Below, in pieces: positions 17,260 through 26,371 of a stretch of DNA of 64,000 nucleotides (position 1 is its first letter; each line of letters begins with the position of its first letter). Under the pieces are notes generated by a model. That model did not search any database. It was given only the letters and a program-made list of their open reading frames with translations, and had not been told where the DNA came from. The position numbers and the translations under genes were made by a program. Source of the DNA: Gammaproteobacteria bacterium (lineage in GTDB: Bacteria; Pseudomonadota; Gammaproteobacteria; Steroidobacterales; Steroidobacteraceae); the NCBI GenBank assembly GCA_028293725.1, contig JAQGOE010000032.1:1-64000 (forward strand), read 5' to 3'.

Positions 17260-18129
17260 TTAGTGACCCGCCGAGAGGCCAACCACCTCGAGTCTCAATG
17301 CATCAAGTTCTGCATCCGATTTCTCTCGAGAGGCCTTGAGCATCTCATCGGCATCGTCACCGACCGGGCCGCGGCTTGGCGCCGGCACCTGTTCCGCCAG
17401 CTCAATAACGCGCTTGGCGGCGGAAGCCGCGTCGAGACCACTGCCCTGCATGCTGTTGAGTTTGTCCGCGAAGGTTTCAAACGCCTGGCCATATAGCGCA
17501 CGTTGATCGGTCGTCATGCTGCTTGCCATGCGTGCAAGCGCCGCGGCCGTCTTCGCGGGGCCGCCGGTCCGCATGTTGCCGGCGGCCGCCACCACGACAT
17601 CAATCCCGAAGGATTTAAGCTCTGCCCGATAGACCGCTGAGAACACCTCCATGGCGGCCTTTGACGCGCCTGAAGGACCGTTAAACGGCAGTGGCACGCT
17701 GGCAGTCCAAGTGCTCACTTGCACAATGCGCCCACGGGCCTTCCGCAGCGCCGGCAAGAACGAGTTGATGACTGACAGTGCACCGAATACGTTGACGTCG
17801 AACTCACGGCGAATCGCATCGAGTGGCAACACTTCGATGGGCCCCGGTGTCAAAATGCCTGCATTATTGATCAGCAGATCAAGGCCGCGTTCGCCCAGCG
17901 AGTCCGACACCGCGCCCGCCCAGGCCTTCACCGCATCCGGCTTGGTTAGATCGCAAACCGCCAGGTTCACTTTGCCGCCTGATGCCTGTTTGAGGTCTTG
18001 GACTTCGTCGGGCACAAAGGCGGTCCCGAAAACGATGTAACCTTTGGAGGCAAGCTGTAACGCTATATCGCGACCGAGGCCACTCCCGGCACCGGTGACG
18101 GCCACAGAACGGCTGGATTTGTTTGACAT
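17260..18129 (-). CDS. Short-chain dehydrogenase with the catalytic Tyr replaced by Ser
   Basis: 289 residues. The ATG at 18129 has AAAGGAG 8 bp upstream, deciding against the longer frame. VAVTGAGSGLGRDIALQL binds NAD(P), NNAG is at 88-91, DVNVFGALSVINSFLP and VQVSTWTASVPLPF (Ser139) follow. The catalytic motif should be YxxxK, but GPSGASKAAM has Ser153 (codon TCA) four residues before Lys157. Catalysis by the normal mechanism is therefore unlikely. A C-terminal extension (about 245-289) is charged. The gene stands 143 bp after the F420-type reductase gene in the same direction. Confidence 0.85.
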   Translation of the reverse strand: MSNKSSRSVAVTGAGSGLGRDIALQLASKGYIVFGTAFVPDEVQDLKQASGGKVNLAVCDLTKPDAVKAWAGAVSDSLGERGLDLLINNAGILTPGPIEVLPLDAIRREFDVNVFGALSVINSFLPALRKARGRIVQVSTWTASVPLPFNGPSGASKAAMEVFSAVYRAELKSFGIDVVVAAAGNMRTGGPAKTAAALARMASSMTTDQRALYGQAFETFADKLNSMQGSGLDAASAAKRVIELAEQVPAPSRGPVGDDADEMLKASREKSDAELDALRLEVVGLSAGH

Positions 18130-18272
18130 GTTGCTTGCTCCTTTGTGATGGTGTGTATTCAAAGTACCGCTGCCGCACTAGTAGCGGTAGCCTCTCTGTT
18201 TGGTTTGCTCTGTCGCGGATGTTGGAACGCCAAGTCGCTGCGTTCGGGCCCTGCGCGCATGCGGATTTCCAC

Positions 18273-18869
18273 TTACCCAACCTTGATCAGGTTCTTGCTC
18301 GCGAGCGGTCCACCGAATTGCTGGAGCAGGCCGCCCTCGGCCAGTGGTCCAAGAATGATTGGCGCAAACCCTAACTTCTCTACGAGTGCCGACACTTCCA
18401 AGTTCGCGTCCGCATCGTTCCCCGAAATGAAAATTACGCGATGGCCGCGGCCCTCGACCGCCTCCGAGGCGAGATCCGCAGCGGCCAGAGTGTTAAACGC
18501 CTTAACGACCCGAGCACCGTGAAATTGCTCCGCAACCAATTCGCTCGAGGGACGGCCACCGAGATCGGTTGGCGCAAAGGAAGGAAAGTCAATGGCGTTC
18601 ATCGCGTCAATGACAATCCTTCCCGTCCAACGACGCCCGCTGCGCGCAATTGCCGCTGCGGCCGTAAATGGGGTCGCCATTATCACAACATCCGCCTGTA
18701 GTGCGGCGTCGAGCGTTTGCGGTACGACGTGGGGACCAAGTTCCTTCACATGCGAGAGGAGAGAGTCTGGCCCGCGGGTATTTGCGATGCCGATATCGAT
18801 ACCCCGTCGCGCGAATTGTCGTGCAATCGCCGATCCGATGTTTCCCGAACCGATGACTGAGTACCTCAT
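18273..18869 (-). CDS. NADPH-dependent reductase, F420-type NAD(P)-binding domain
   Basis: 198 residues from the ATG at 18869 (GGAG 5 bp upstream). MRYSVIGSGNIGSAIARQFARRG is a Rossmann motif, in part; ADVVIMATPF and RIVIDAMNAID follow, and VVKAFNTL is characteristic of the F420:NADP-oxidoreductase-like (NADP_oxidored) family. Many such proteins act on substrates other than F420. Probably first gene of the minus-strand operon that ends at 14286. Confidence 0.82.
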   Translation of the reverse strand: MRYSVIGSGNIGSAIARQFARRGIDIGIANTRGPDSLLSHVKELGPHVVPQTLDAALQADVVIMATPFTAAAAIARSGRRWTGRIVIDAMNAIDFPSFAPTDLGGRPSSELVAEQFHGARVVKAFNTLAAADLASEAVEGRGHRVIFISGNDADANLEVSALVEKLGFAPIILGPLAEGGLLQQFGGPLASKNLIKVG

Positions 18870-18917
18870 AAACACTCCAATTTGATTGGGAAATTCAGAA
18901 CGAGTCGACCAGTCCGC

Positions 18918-19082
18918 TTAAGTGAGTGCCCATCGAAGGATCTGTCGAAAAGCGAACGCGCTCAGCAGAGTGACGATCACCGAGATGCAGTAAATTGCGG
19001 CGAACGCTCGCACTCGCTCTCTGCGCCGATGAACGCGAGGAGTGTCCTGACTGAGGTGCGACTGGGTCGCGCTATTGCTCAT
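18918..19082 (-). CDS. Small membrane protein overlapping the end of cydB
   Basis: 54 residues starting MSNSATQSHLSQ at 19082, overlapping the cydB stop by 11 bp. A basic stretch (RVHRRRERVR) is followed by one hydrophobic helix (AIYCISVIVTLLSAFAF) and a short basic tail. Size and place resemble CydX-like or CydS-like small subunits of bd oxidases, but no CydX sequence motif is recognised, so the role is inferred from position only. Confidence 0.55.
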   Translation of the reverse strand: MSNSATQSHLSQDTPRVHRRRERVRAFAAIYCISVIVTLLSAFAFRQILRWALT

Positions 19083-20064
19083 GGTCCGACACCTTTCCGC
19101 GAAAGACGTAATAGGCAAACGCGCTGTACGCGAGGACCATTGGCATGACCAGAGCAATGCCGACCAGCAGAAACACCTGACTGCCGGTTGGAGATGCCGC
19201 CTCCCGTAAGCTCAACCGGAAGGGAACGACGTCCGGATAGTCCACTGCAACGAGACCGATTAGCGCCAAGACGAATGCGAGGACTACGTAGAGGAAGGGC
19301 ACCCCATCATGCTTATGTGCCATTGCACGATGAGCTAACGCTAGCGCCGTGAGAAATCCCAGGCCTAGTGATACAAACAGAGTGCCGAGTAACTCCCAGC
19401 GCTCACCGATTTGCGGTTGGACTGTCGGCGCGAATGCGACGGCTAACACCGCGAACAGTGCGAATACAGGAATTAGTCCTCTCAGCCATCGCTGCGCATG
19501 GAGGCGGACGGACCCTGTGGTACGAAACGCGAGCCACGCTGCGCCCAATGTCACGTAACCCGAAAGTAGCACCAGACCCATCAACAACGGGAAGGGGCGC
19601 AGCAGGTCCAGAACGGAACCTGCGAAGCGTCCATTGGCGACTTTCACTCCGGAGAGTACGGCTCCTACTACAATTCCTTGACATAGCGCCGCAACGATCG
19701 ATCCCCACGCGAATGCGCGATCCCATAAGTGCGTTCGCGCGCGCGGTTGAACTCGAAATTCGAACGAGACACCCCGGCAGCCTAGCGCCATGAGCATCAC
19801 GAGAACGGGCAAATACACCGCCGGAAGTAACACCCCGTAGGCAACGGGAAAGGCGCCAAGCAAGGCGACGGCCGCCATGATCAACCAGGTCTCGTTGCCG
19901 TCCCACGTGGGCGCCACCGATGCGACCATGGTATTGCGCCATGTCTCATTCTGGGTGGTCAGCAATAACGCACCCACACCGAGATCAAACCCGTCCAGCA
20001 GCACGTAGAAACTCAGAGCCAATGCGATCGCCGCCGCGGACAGCAGTGAAAGATCCGGCATCAC
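19072..20064 (-). CDS. cydB: Cytochrome bd ubiquinol oxidase subunit II
   Basis: 330 residues with about eight or nine transmembrane helices. LDGFDLGVGALLL and NETWLIMAAVALLGAFPVAYG (WDGNETWL) are signatures of CydB/CioB. Together with CydA it forms the quinol-oxidising, oxygen-reducing terminal oxidase in the inner membrane. Its start overlaps the cydA stop by 4 bp (ATGA), indicating translational coupling. Confidence 0.95.
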   Translation of the reverse strand: MMPDLSLLSAAAIALALSFYVLLDGFDLGVGALLLTTQNETWRNTMVASVAPTWDGNETWLIMAAVALLGAFPVAYGVLLPAVYLPVLVMLMALGCRGVSFEFRVQPRARTHLWDRAFAWGSIVAALCQGIVVGAVLSGVKVANGRFAGSVLDLLRPFPLLMGLVLLSGYVTLGAAWLAFRTTGSVRLHAQRWLRGLIPVFALFAVLAVAFAPTVQPQIGERWELLGTLFVSLGLGFLTALALAHRAMAHKHDGVPFLYVVLAFVLALIGLVAVDYPDVVPFRLSLREAASPTGSQVFLLVGIALVMPMVLAYSAFAYYVFRGKVSDHEQ

Positions 20065-21473
20065 GACTCGGCTCCCGACTGAAGGACCGGCGGTAAATTC
20101 AACCCAGGCGGCCCCGGAACGACCATCGTCCCACGCTTCAACGATCCGGAGACTGTTAAAGCCTCATCGGACGGCCCGCGTCGGATGGCGCGCCCTGCCA
20201 GGACGAGGAATCCAGTCATGAAGAGGGTGTATGTGGCACCAAGTGCGAGGAGCGTGACCAGAACCGACTTCGGGGCTACAGGCGAAACGGTGTCCGCTGT
20301 GCGCAGAAGTCCAAATACAACATAGGGCTGACGTCCAATTTCCGCGGTGTACCAGCCTCCCAACGTGGCGAGCAACCCTGCGGGGGCCATCCCGATCAGG
20401 AGCGAGAGGAACCAGCCAGTGGAATACAACCGGCCGCGAAGGCGCAACCACATGGCGATGCAAACAATCGCGAACATGCCCGTCCCAATGAGGTACATGA
20501 TCCGAAAGGCGTAAAACACCGGACCCATTGGCGGACGCTCGCGAGGGGCGGTCCGCTTCAGTCCCGGGACCGCGCCGTCGATCGAGTGCGTAACCATGAT
20601 GCTCCCGACGAGTGGAATTCCCAGCGTGTAGTGATTCCGGGCCTCGGCTGAATCGGGAACAATGATGAGCTGGTACGGCGCGCGAGGCTGGTCATCCCAA
20701 TTGCCCTCGATGGCTTGCAATTTGGCGGGCTGATGGACCGCTATCACACCGGCCAGCACATCACCCAGAAATACCTGGGCACCGACCAACGCCGTCGCGA
20801 ACGTGAGGCCGAGCGACATGGTCTTTCGCGCAAATATGAGATGACGGCCCTCGCGTACGTAGTAGGCGCCCACACCAGCGACGAGAAACGACACCGTGAG
20901 GTAGGCGGCTATCAACATGTGCGCTAGTCGATAGGGATAGGAGGGGTTAAAAATTACCCGCCACCAACTTATGACCTCGAAATGCCCAGCGCGGAGCACG
21001 ACTCCGTCCGGCGTTTGCATCCAGGAGTTGGCCGATAGGATCCAGGAAGCGGAGAGAATGGTGCCCAGCGCCACTAGGCAAGTCGCGAGAAAATGCAATC
21101 GAGGTCCGACACGGTTGAACCCAAAGAGCATGATGCCGAGGAAGCCCGCTTCCAAGAAAAACGACGTCAGAACCTCCAGCCCAATTAGAGGTCCGATCAC
21201 CGGCCCGGCTTTCTGAGCAAAGGATGCGAAGTTTGTTCCGAATTCGAATGACAGCACGATTCCTGTGACAACCCCGACACCGAAGGCCATCGCGAAGATG
21301 TTCAACCAGAATTTGTAGATCGTCAGGTATATCTCATTGCGGGTGCGCAGCCATTGACCCTCCATGAGGGCGAGAAAGAGTGCGAGCCCGATCGAGATCG
21401 TAGGAAATATGATGTGGAAGCTCACGCTGAAGCCGAACTGCACACGCGATAGTAAGACGGCATCGAGCGACAC
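20061..21473 (-). CDS. cydA: Cytochrome bd ubiquinol oxidase subunit I, cyanide-insensitive type
   Basis: 470 residues. Visible are QFGFSVSFHIIFPT (haem b595 ligand His), FEFGTNFASF, RLAHMLIAAYLT (haem b558 ligand His) and GWYTAEIGRQPYVVFGLLRT. The quinol-binding loop is short, as in the CioA branch, rather than the long loop of E. coli CydA. It oxidises quinol and reduces oxygen without pumping protons and usually resists cyanide and nitric oxide. It starts 2 bp after a small membrane protein gene. Confidence 0.94.
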   Translation of the reverse strand: MSLDAVLLSRVQFGFSVSFHIIFPTISIGLALFLALMEGQWLRTRNEIYLTIYKFWLNIFAMAFGVGVVTGIVLSFEFGTNFASFAQKAGPVIGPLIGLEVLTSFFLEAGFLGIMLFGFNRVGPRLHFLATCLVALGTILSASWILSANSWMQTPDGVVLRAGHFEVISWWRVIFNPSYPYRLAHMLIAAYLTVSFLVAGVGAYYVREGRHLIFARKTMSLGLTFATALVGAQVFLGDVLAGVIAVHQPAKLQAIEGNWDDQPRAPYQLIIVPDSAEARNHYTLGIPLVGSIMVTHSIDGAVPGLKRTAPRERPPMGPVFYAFRIMYLIGTGMFAIVCIAMWLRLRGRLYSTGWFLSLLIGMAPAGLLATLGGWYTAEIGRQPYVVFGLLRTADTVSPVAPKSVLVTLLALGATYTLFMTGFLVLAGRAIRRGPSDEALTVSGSLKRGTMVVPGPPGLNLPPVLQSGAES

Positions 21474-21475
21474 GA

Positions 21476-21673
21476 TCAGACCTCCTCTCCATTCGATTCG
21501 CCGTCGGGACGGGTCCAGGTAATCGCGGCCATTGTCACAAAGATGGCGAGACTTACCACCGCTGCCATACGCTCGAATATGCCGATGAGAAAGACATAAA
21601 ACGCGAATCCGACGGGGATCGCGATCACCGCAGCCACCAAGAGTGCCGAGCCACGAAGGCGAGGAACGTTCAT
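21476..21673 (-). CDS. Small two-helix membrane protein, first gene of the cyd operon
   Basis: 65 residues with two hydrophobic segments (ALLVAAVIAIPVGFAFYVFL and MAAVVSLAIFVTMAAITW) and a charged tail. It ends 2 bp before cydA, so it is co-transcribed and probably a membrane accessory of the oxidase. I do not recognise the family. Confidence 0.6.
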   Translation of the reverse strand: MNVPRLRGSALLVAAVIAIPVGFAFYVFLIGIFERMAAVVSLAIFVTMAAITWTRPDGESNGEEV

Positions 21674-22228
21674 TGTCTTTCTATCCTACAACGCCCAAAA
21701 ACTCGGATACGCTCACAGCGGAAACAACTCAGTCGCAGGGCCAACATGCCGTATAGCCGCAAGACGCGCTAGCCTCACGACTCGCCAATCTGTGTCGCAG
21801 AAAGAGCAACAGCGAACACTCATGCACTGATGTTTTCGTTGTAGATAGTAGACGGGCGCTGGTGGCCTTTGCTTGCGCCGTCCTGTCGAGAGTTGTGCGA
21901 ACGCCGCTTCACGTCAAATCGCTCACCGCGCGCGCCTAATGTCCAACGACCTACAGACTGACAGGCGACTGGTGTCAGCGCTGTCCCAAGCGCTCTCGTC
22001 GGGCAAGCCCCCCCCTATATGAGAGACGCTCCGGCAAGGTCCGCTGGAAGCACCTGTATCGACCGATTTGGGGCGTCCGCAGTCTAGATTTGGACCACGA
22101 TGCCTTCTTTGCCAATCGGGTGCATAATCCGCCCGACGAACTTCAACTGCGGTGTCTCACCCTTTCGACACGGACTTTGACTGCCGCTCGGCGACGACAG
22201 CGAGAGCCTTAGTTACCCGATCTGGAAA
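21674..22228. other. Divergent intergenic region (cyd operon / response regulator)
   Basis: About 555 bp with no convincing gene. 21868-21910 is a diverged third copy of the inner part of the upstream repeat (about 31 of 43 positions match 9851-9893, including TTGCTTGCGCC and TTGTGCGAACG). 21796-21818 (GTGTCGCAGAAAGAGCAACAG) nearly recurs at 33312-33334 upstream of the azoreductase. Both observations suggest shared regulatory DNA. Confidence 0.5.
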
Positions 22229-22870
22229 ATGCAGCGGCTCAACGAAAATAGCGCGATCGGTATTTTGACGGTCGACGATCACCCCATGCTTCGCGAGGGC
22301 CTCGCCGTCGCGATAGGGGACGCGAGCGACATGACACTTGTGGGCGAGGCGAGCAACGGACGGGAGGCTATCGAGAAATTCAGGCGACTTAGGCCCGACA
22401 TTACGCTCATGGACCTACGTATGAAGGAACTGTCGGGACTCGAGGCGATTACCGCCATCCGTGCAGAGTTCCCAAGTGCTCGCATCATCGTCCTCACGAC
22501 CTATGAAGGTGATGCTCAGGCATTTGCCGCACTGAAAGCCGGCGCCGCAGGCTACTTGCTGAAAAGCTCTGTAAGAAAGGACTTACTTGACACCATTCGT
22601 GCAGTTCATGCCGGCCATCGAAAGATTTCCTTGAGCATCGCCGCTGAGATCGCTGAGCATGTCGCCGATGATGCAATCAGTGAGCGAGAGATCGAGATAC
22701 TCCGCCGAGTCGCATCCGGCAAATCGAACAGACTCATCGCAGTCGAACTTCGAATAACGGAGAATACTGTTAAAGCACACATGCGCCGTATTCTGCCTAA
22801 GCTCGAAGCCAATGATCGCACGCATGCAGTAACAATCGCGCTCAAGCGTGGAATCTTGGATCTGGTCTGA
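22229..22870 (+). CDS. NarL/FixJ-type response regulator
   Basis: 213 residues. The receiver domain (residues 10-125) has ILTVDDHPMLREGL (acidic pair), DITLMDLRMKELSG (phospho-acceptor Asp), VLTTY and LLKSSV (Thr and Lys). The LuxR-type HTH (about 145-205) is SEREIEILRRVASGKSNRLI and ENTVKAHMRRILPKL. It is convergent with the histidine kinase gene ending at 22917, its probable partner. Confidence 0.92.
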   Translation: MQRLNENSAIGILTVDDHPMLREGLAVAIGDASDMTLVGEASNGREAIEKFRRLRPDITLMDLRMKELSGLEAITAIRAEFPSARIIVLTTYEGDAQAFAALKAGAAGYLLKSSVRKDLLDTIRAVHAGHRKISLSIAAEIAEHVADDAISEREIEILRRVASGKSNRLIAVELRITENTVKAHMRRILPKLEANDRTHAVTIALKRGILDLV

Positions 22871-22916
22871 TTTCCGCGGCGCGGGGGCGCCGCTGTCCGT
22901 CTCACATGCAATTCCT

Positions 22917-25865
22917 TTATTTGATAGTGGCGTAGACCCTGGCCACAACTATTTCAATCTCGGTGCCTGCGCCAATCTTGCTCAAAATGAGCAACTTGCC
23001 GTGAATCGAGGCCGCCCTTTCACGCATGCCGTGAAGCCCCCAATGTCCCTCGCGACCCAATTTAATGACGTTCTCATCGATGCCGCGACCATCATCTCGA
23101 ACCGCTAGTTTGAATTCCGTTTTTCGATAATCGACCTGCACTTCAATAGCGCGCGGACTGGCGTGCTTGAACGAATTGATCAGCGCCTCCCGAACGATGA
23201 GAAGCACGTTTTCGTGGGCATCTGAGTTGAGCTCATAAGGCTCTCCGTTGGTGAGCACCGTAACCGGGACGGACTCTTCGCTCCCCAACTCCTGACTCAG
23301 AGCACTAATCTCCTGTGCGAGTTCCAGTGTCTGCTTTTCGCGTTCGCGCAAGTCTTGAATACTATGCCGGGCCTCGGCAATGATATCGTCCGAGCGATCG
23401 AGCAAGTCATCAATCACGCGGCGTACCGGAAGTTCCCGCGGTACCGCTTTAGCCGCGGAGGAGAAGCGAATCATTAGCCCTTGCATATTCTGCAGGAAGG
23501 AATCGTGCAGCTGCCTCGCAATTCGCAACCTTTCGGAATATTGAATCGACTGCTTTAGTCTGACCCTCCCAGCGACTTGCCTGACTCGAGCTTTGAGAAT
23601 GAGCCAAAGCAATCCCAGAATCAGCATGGCGCACAGCAATCTGAACCAAACAGTCTGGTGAAAAGCGGGCGCCAGATCAAATCTCAAGTCGGCGCCGACG
23701 TCGTTCCAGACACCGCTACTGTCGCTTGCAATAACGTGGAAGCCATAGCTGGCGGGCGCCAGTGTCGTGTAAATCGCCTCGCGTCGTGATCCGACTTCCC
23801 GCCAATCCCTGTCGAATCCGTCCAGCTTGTAGCGAAATCGAACCTTGTCAGGAGCGACGAAGCTCAAGCCCGCGTAGTCGATCTGGATGTTACCTGTGGA
23901 TGCCGGCAGTTTGATCGGCCTGTCAATGCCATAGTACTTGCCATCCGCCATGAACTGCTCAATCTGTACGGGAGGCGGCCTGCCGGCACCCGTGCTCGCT
24001 TCTGGATTGAACTTCTGTAGGGAGCTTGAATTGGCGAACCACAAGACGCCATCCCGCGTTCTGGCTGATCCCCCGAAGGGTGCATCAAGCGCGTCCGTGC
24101 CGTCCTCTGCGTCGAGAAGGATCGTCGGCACAACAACCGACGAATCACTAAACCATTTGCTGAGATCATCTCTCGAGATCCGAACGAGACCACACTGCAT
24201 GTAAAGCCACAGGTTTTCATGTCGGTCGAAGAGAGTGTCGTACAACACCTCGCACGGCAGGCCGTTTCGCGTATCCATTACTTGGATCTTGCTGTTTCGA
24301 AGTACTTCCAGACCGAAATTTGTCGAGACGTACGCCGTACCATCGGGCGCTACCGAAAGCTGCGGGATGCGTTCGGAGTGACCTTGAGGATGTGGATAGA
24401 CAATCTGTCTGTCAGTGGAATCTACGTGAATAAGATCACCATTGAGCGCCGCAAGGTAAATCCCGTCCGTGGGATCGGCCGCCACACGGCTTGCGGGTGG
24501 CAGGGTCGGACCGGGGGTCACGTGGAAAGTACGCGGATCGATTTTAAGCACTCGCCGGGGTGGCCCGAGCGCCACGGCCCACAAGTTATTGGTGCGATCC
24601 TCGGCGATAGATACGATCATGCCGACGGGTGCACCCGTATCTAATTTCAACGGAATCAATCGGCCGTCCTTAAGCCTGGACAGAGAGTCGTTAAGCCCAA
24701 TCCACATGCCTCCCATATGGTCTTCAAAGATGGAAGTGACCTGTGTGTTTGCAGGGATGGCGGCAGGAACCTCAAATCTGTGGCTTCCCGGACGCAATTC
24801 CATCAGAGTGTTCCAGCCTGCAACCCACAGCGTGCCATCCTTGCCAACGCTGACCCCGTCCACTTCGTCTGAATGAAAATGATCATCGTCAACGACCGTA
24901 ACCACGCGTCGATCAGAGAAGGATTCTAGACCCGCCTTAGTTGCAAGCCAGATGGATCCCTCTTGATCTTCGATAATTTGAAAAATGGCCTTCGTCGAGT
25001 CGGCGGCGACGAAATGATCTACTTGATCGTCGTAGACTCGATAGATGCCGTCGTTTTGAGTTCCGATCCATAGCGCCCCCTGTCTGTCCTTAAACAGCGA
25101 CTTTGCGGGAATCTGCGCGCCCTCCACTCCGCCAAACTCAACCGGCATGAGCGTTTGATCGATGAGGCGTTTGACCCCAAAGGCAGGGCCACCCACAAGA
25201 AGTCCTCCGTGCCCATCGGACGCAAGCGCGTCCACGCCATCGTTGTGTGGCTTCAATCCTGCAATCAAGTGATAGGAAAATTTGCCATCACGCAGTTGTA
25301 TCAGACCCGTATCCGAGCCTGACCAAATAGCCCCCGCATAGGCGCACATAACCGTCCCAAGGTGATATGGAGACGGCAAGCAGCGAGGCTTGGACCCTAG
25401 GACCCACGAGCATATTTCCTCCCTAGCCGTTTGCAGATCGCTCTTTGAATACCAAATGGTTCCTTTTTCATCTTCGGTAATGGCCCGCACCCGTGCGATG
25501 GAGTCGATAACTTCCTCTTCTCTCTCCTTGAGTCTCACCAGTCCTTTACCGGATCCGCTGAACCACAAACTGCCGTCGGTGGACCGATAGACGCTAGGCG
25601 CGGCTCCACCTCTGCCTACCATGGGAGCACCCTCTTCTTCCGCGAAGCGCACGCCATCGAACCGAAAGAGGCCCGCAGTGGTCCCGATCCACAAATAGCC
25701 CTCCTCGGTCTGCGCAATCGAGTATGTGTGACCAGTCAAGCCCTGGTCACCCGTTCGAAAGATCACGTGCTTGTATTCCGCCAGCCCCTCCCGGGGATCA
25801 AGAGCGTGACCCAAATTGCTCCAGCCGACGGCCAGAATCGCGAGGACAAGGTGTATTGCGCGCAC
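22917..25865 (-). CDS. Propeller-type sensor histidine kinase (two-component regulator propeller, Y_Y_Y, HisKA_3)
   Basis: 982 residues. A signal peptide (residues 1-22) precedes a long periplasmic sensor of WIGT-type propeller repeats (YLWIGTTAGLFRFDG, SLWFSGSGKGLVRL, ALWIGTQNDGIYRV, SIWLATKAGLESF) to about 680. A Y_Y_Y domain (FRYKLDGFDRDWREVG) and one transmembrane helix (LLCAMLILGLLWLIL, about 770-790) follow. The kinase core has RIARQLHDSFLQNMQG with the phospho-accepting His, and HATPase motifs NSFKHASP, DDGRGI and GLHGMRERAA. It probably senses a periplasmic ligand and phosphorylates the convergent NarL-type regulator. The ligand is unknown; similar kinases respond to sugars or aromatic compounds. 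Confidence 0.92.
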   Translation of the reverse strand: MRAIHLVLAILAVGWSNLGHALDPREGLAEYKHVIFRTGDQGLTGHTYSIAQTEEGYLWIGTTAGLFRFDGVRFAEEEGAPMVGRGGAAPSVYRSTDGSLWFSGSGKGLVRLKEREEEVIDSIARVRAITEDEKGTIWYSKSDLQTAREEICSWVLGSKPRCLPSPYHLGTVMCAYAGAIWSGSDTGLIQLRDGKFSYHLIAGLKPHNDGVDALASDGHGGLLVGGPAFGVKRLIDQTLMPVEFGGVEGAQIPAKSLFKDRQGALWIGTQNDGIYRVYDDQVDHFVAADSTKAIFQIIEDQEGSIWLATKAGLESFSDRRVVTVVDDDHFHSDEVDGVSVGKDGTLWVAGWNTLMELRPGSHRFEVPAAIPANTQVTSIFEDHMGGMWIGLNDSLSRLKDGRLIPLKLDTGAPVGMIVSIAEDRTNNLWAVALGPPRRVLKIDPRTFHVTPGPTLPPASRVAADPTDGIYLAALNGDLIHVDSTDRQIVYPHPQGHSERIPQLSVAPDGTAYVSTNFGLEVLRNSKIQVMDTRNGLPCEVLYDTLFDRHENLWLYMQCGLVRISRDDLSKWFSDSSVVVPTILLDAEDGTDALDAPFGGSARTRDGVLWFANSSSLQKFNPEASTGAGRPPPVQIEQFMADGKYYGIDRPIKLPASTGNIQIDYAGLSFVAPDKVRFRYKLDGFDRDWREVGSRREAIYTTLAPASYGFHVIASDSSGVWNDVGADLRFDLAPAFHQTVWFRLLCAMLILGLLWLILKARVRQVAGRVRLKQSIQYSERLRIARQLHDSFLQNMQGLMIRFSSAAKAVPRELPVRRVIDDLLDRSDDIIAEARHSIQDLREREKQTLELAQEISALSQELGSEESVPVTVLTNGEPYELNSDAHENVLLIVREALINSFKHASPRAIEVQVDYRKTEFKLAVRDDGRGIDENVIKLGREGHWGLHGMRERAASIHGKLLILSKIGAGTEIEIVVARVYATIK

Positions 25866-25993
25866 ACCTCATTATGGCAGGGAGTTGCGACAATGGTTGT
25901 CTTCAGCCGGCCATCGATTAGCTCGAAAGTGCTAATCGGCGTTCGTCATAAGGGCGCTACGACCTGGGTCCTTGCAAGAGCACACTCCGGTAC

Positions 25994-26371
25994 ATGCAGA
26001 GGATCTTTTCAACCTTTCCGTGGGGCGCTCCGGGCATCGCGTTGATCCTCCTACGCGTCTCTATTGCGGCAAGTACTCTGCTGGTGGTCTCCACCGGCCC
26101 ACATCGCGGGCTGTGGATGCTCGCCTTATCTATACCGCTCAGCGCATTACTGTGCCTTGGGTTCCTGACTCCCTTGGCGGCGCTTCTCACGATACCTCTC
26201 GATTTATTTGACACGACCAGCCTAAGGCTCACCCTCGGTTCACTGCCGATTCTCATTTGCCAGGCGATTGCCTTGTCTATGTTGGGGCCCGGCTCCTACT
26301 CGATTGACGCGCGCGTGTACGGCCGTCGCATTGTTGTAATTCCAAGAAAGCGCAATCGAGACACCAGATGA
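25994..26371 (+). CDS. Small integral membrane protein, DoxX-like
   Basis: 125 residues with four hydrophobic segments. GIALILLRVSIAASTLLV resembles the first DoxX helix, LGFLTPLAALLTI the third, and the end LGPGSYSIDARVYGRRIVVIP is typical of DoxX-like proteins. It overlaps the next gene by 4 bp (ATGA). It would be the third DoxX-like gene in the island. Confidence 0.65.
   Translation: MQRIFSTFPWGAPGIALILLRVSIAASTLLVVSTGPHRGLWMLALSIPLSALLCLGFLTPLAALLTIPLDLFDTTSLRLTLGSLPILICQAIALSMLGPGSYSIDARVYGRRIVVIPRKRNRDTR

Noticed and set aside
22100..22200. Short peptide-like stretch on the minus strand upstream of the response regulator
   Set aside because: About 25 codons look protein-like, but there is no start, no ribosome-binding site and no recognisable family.
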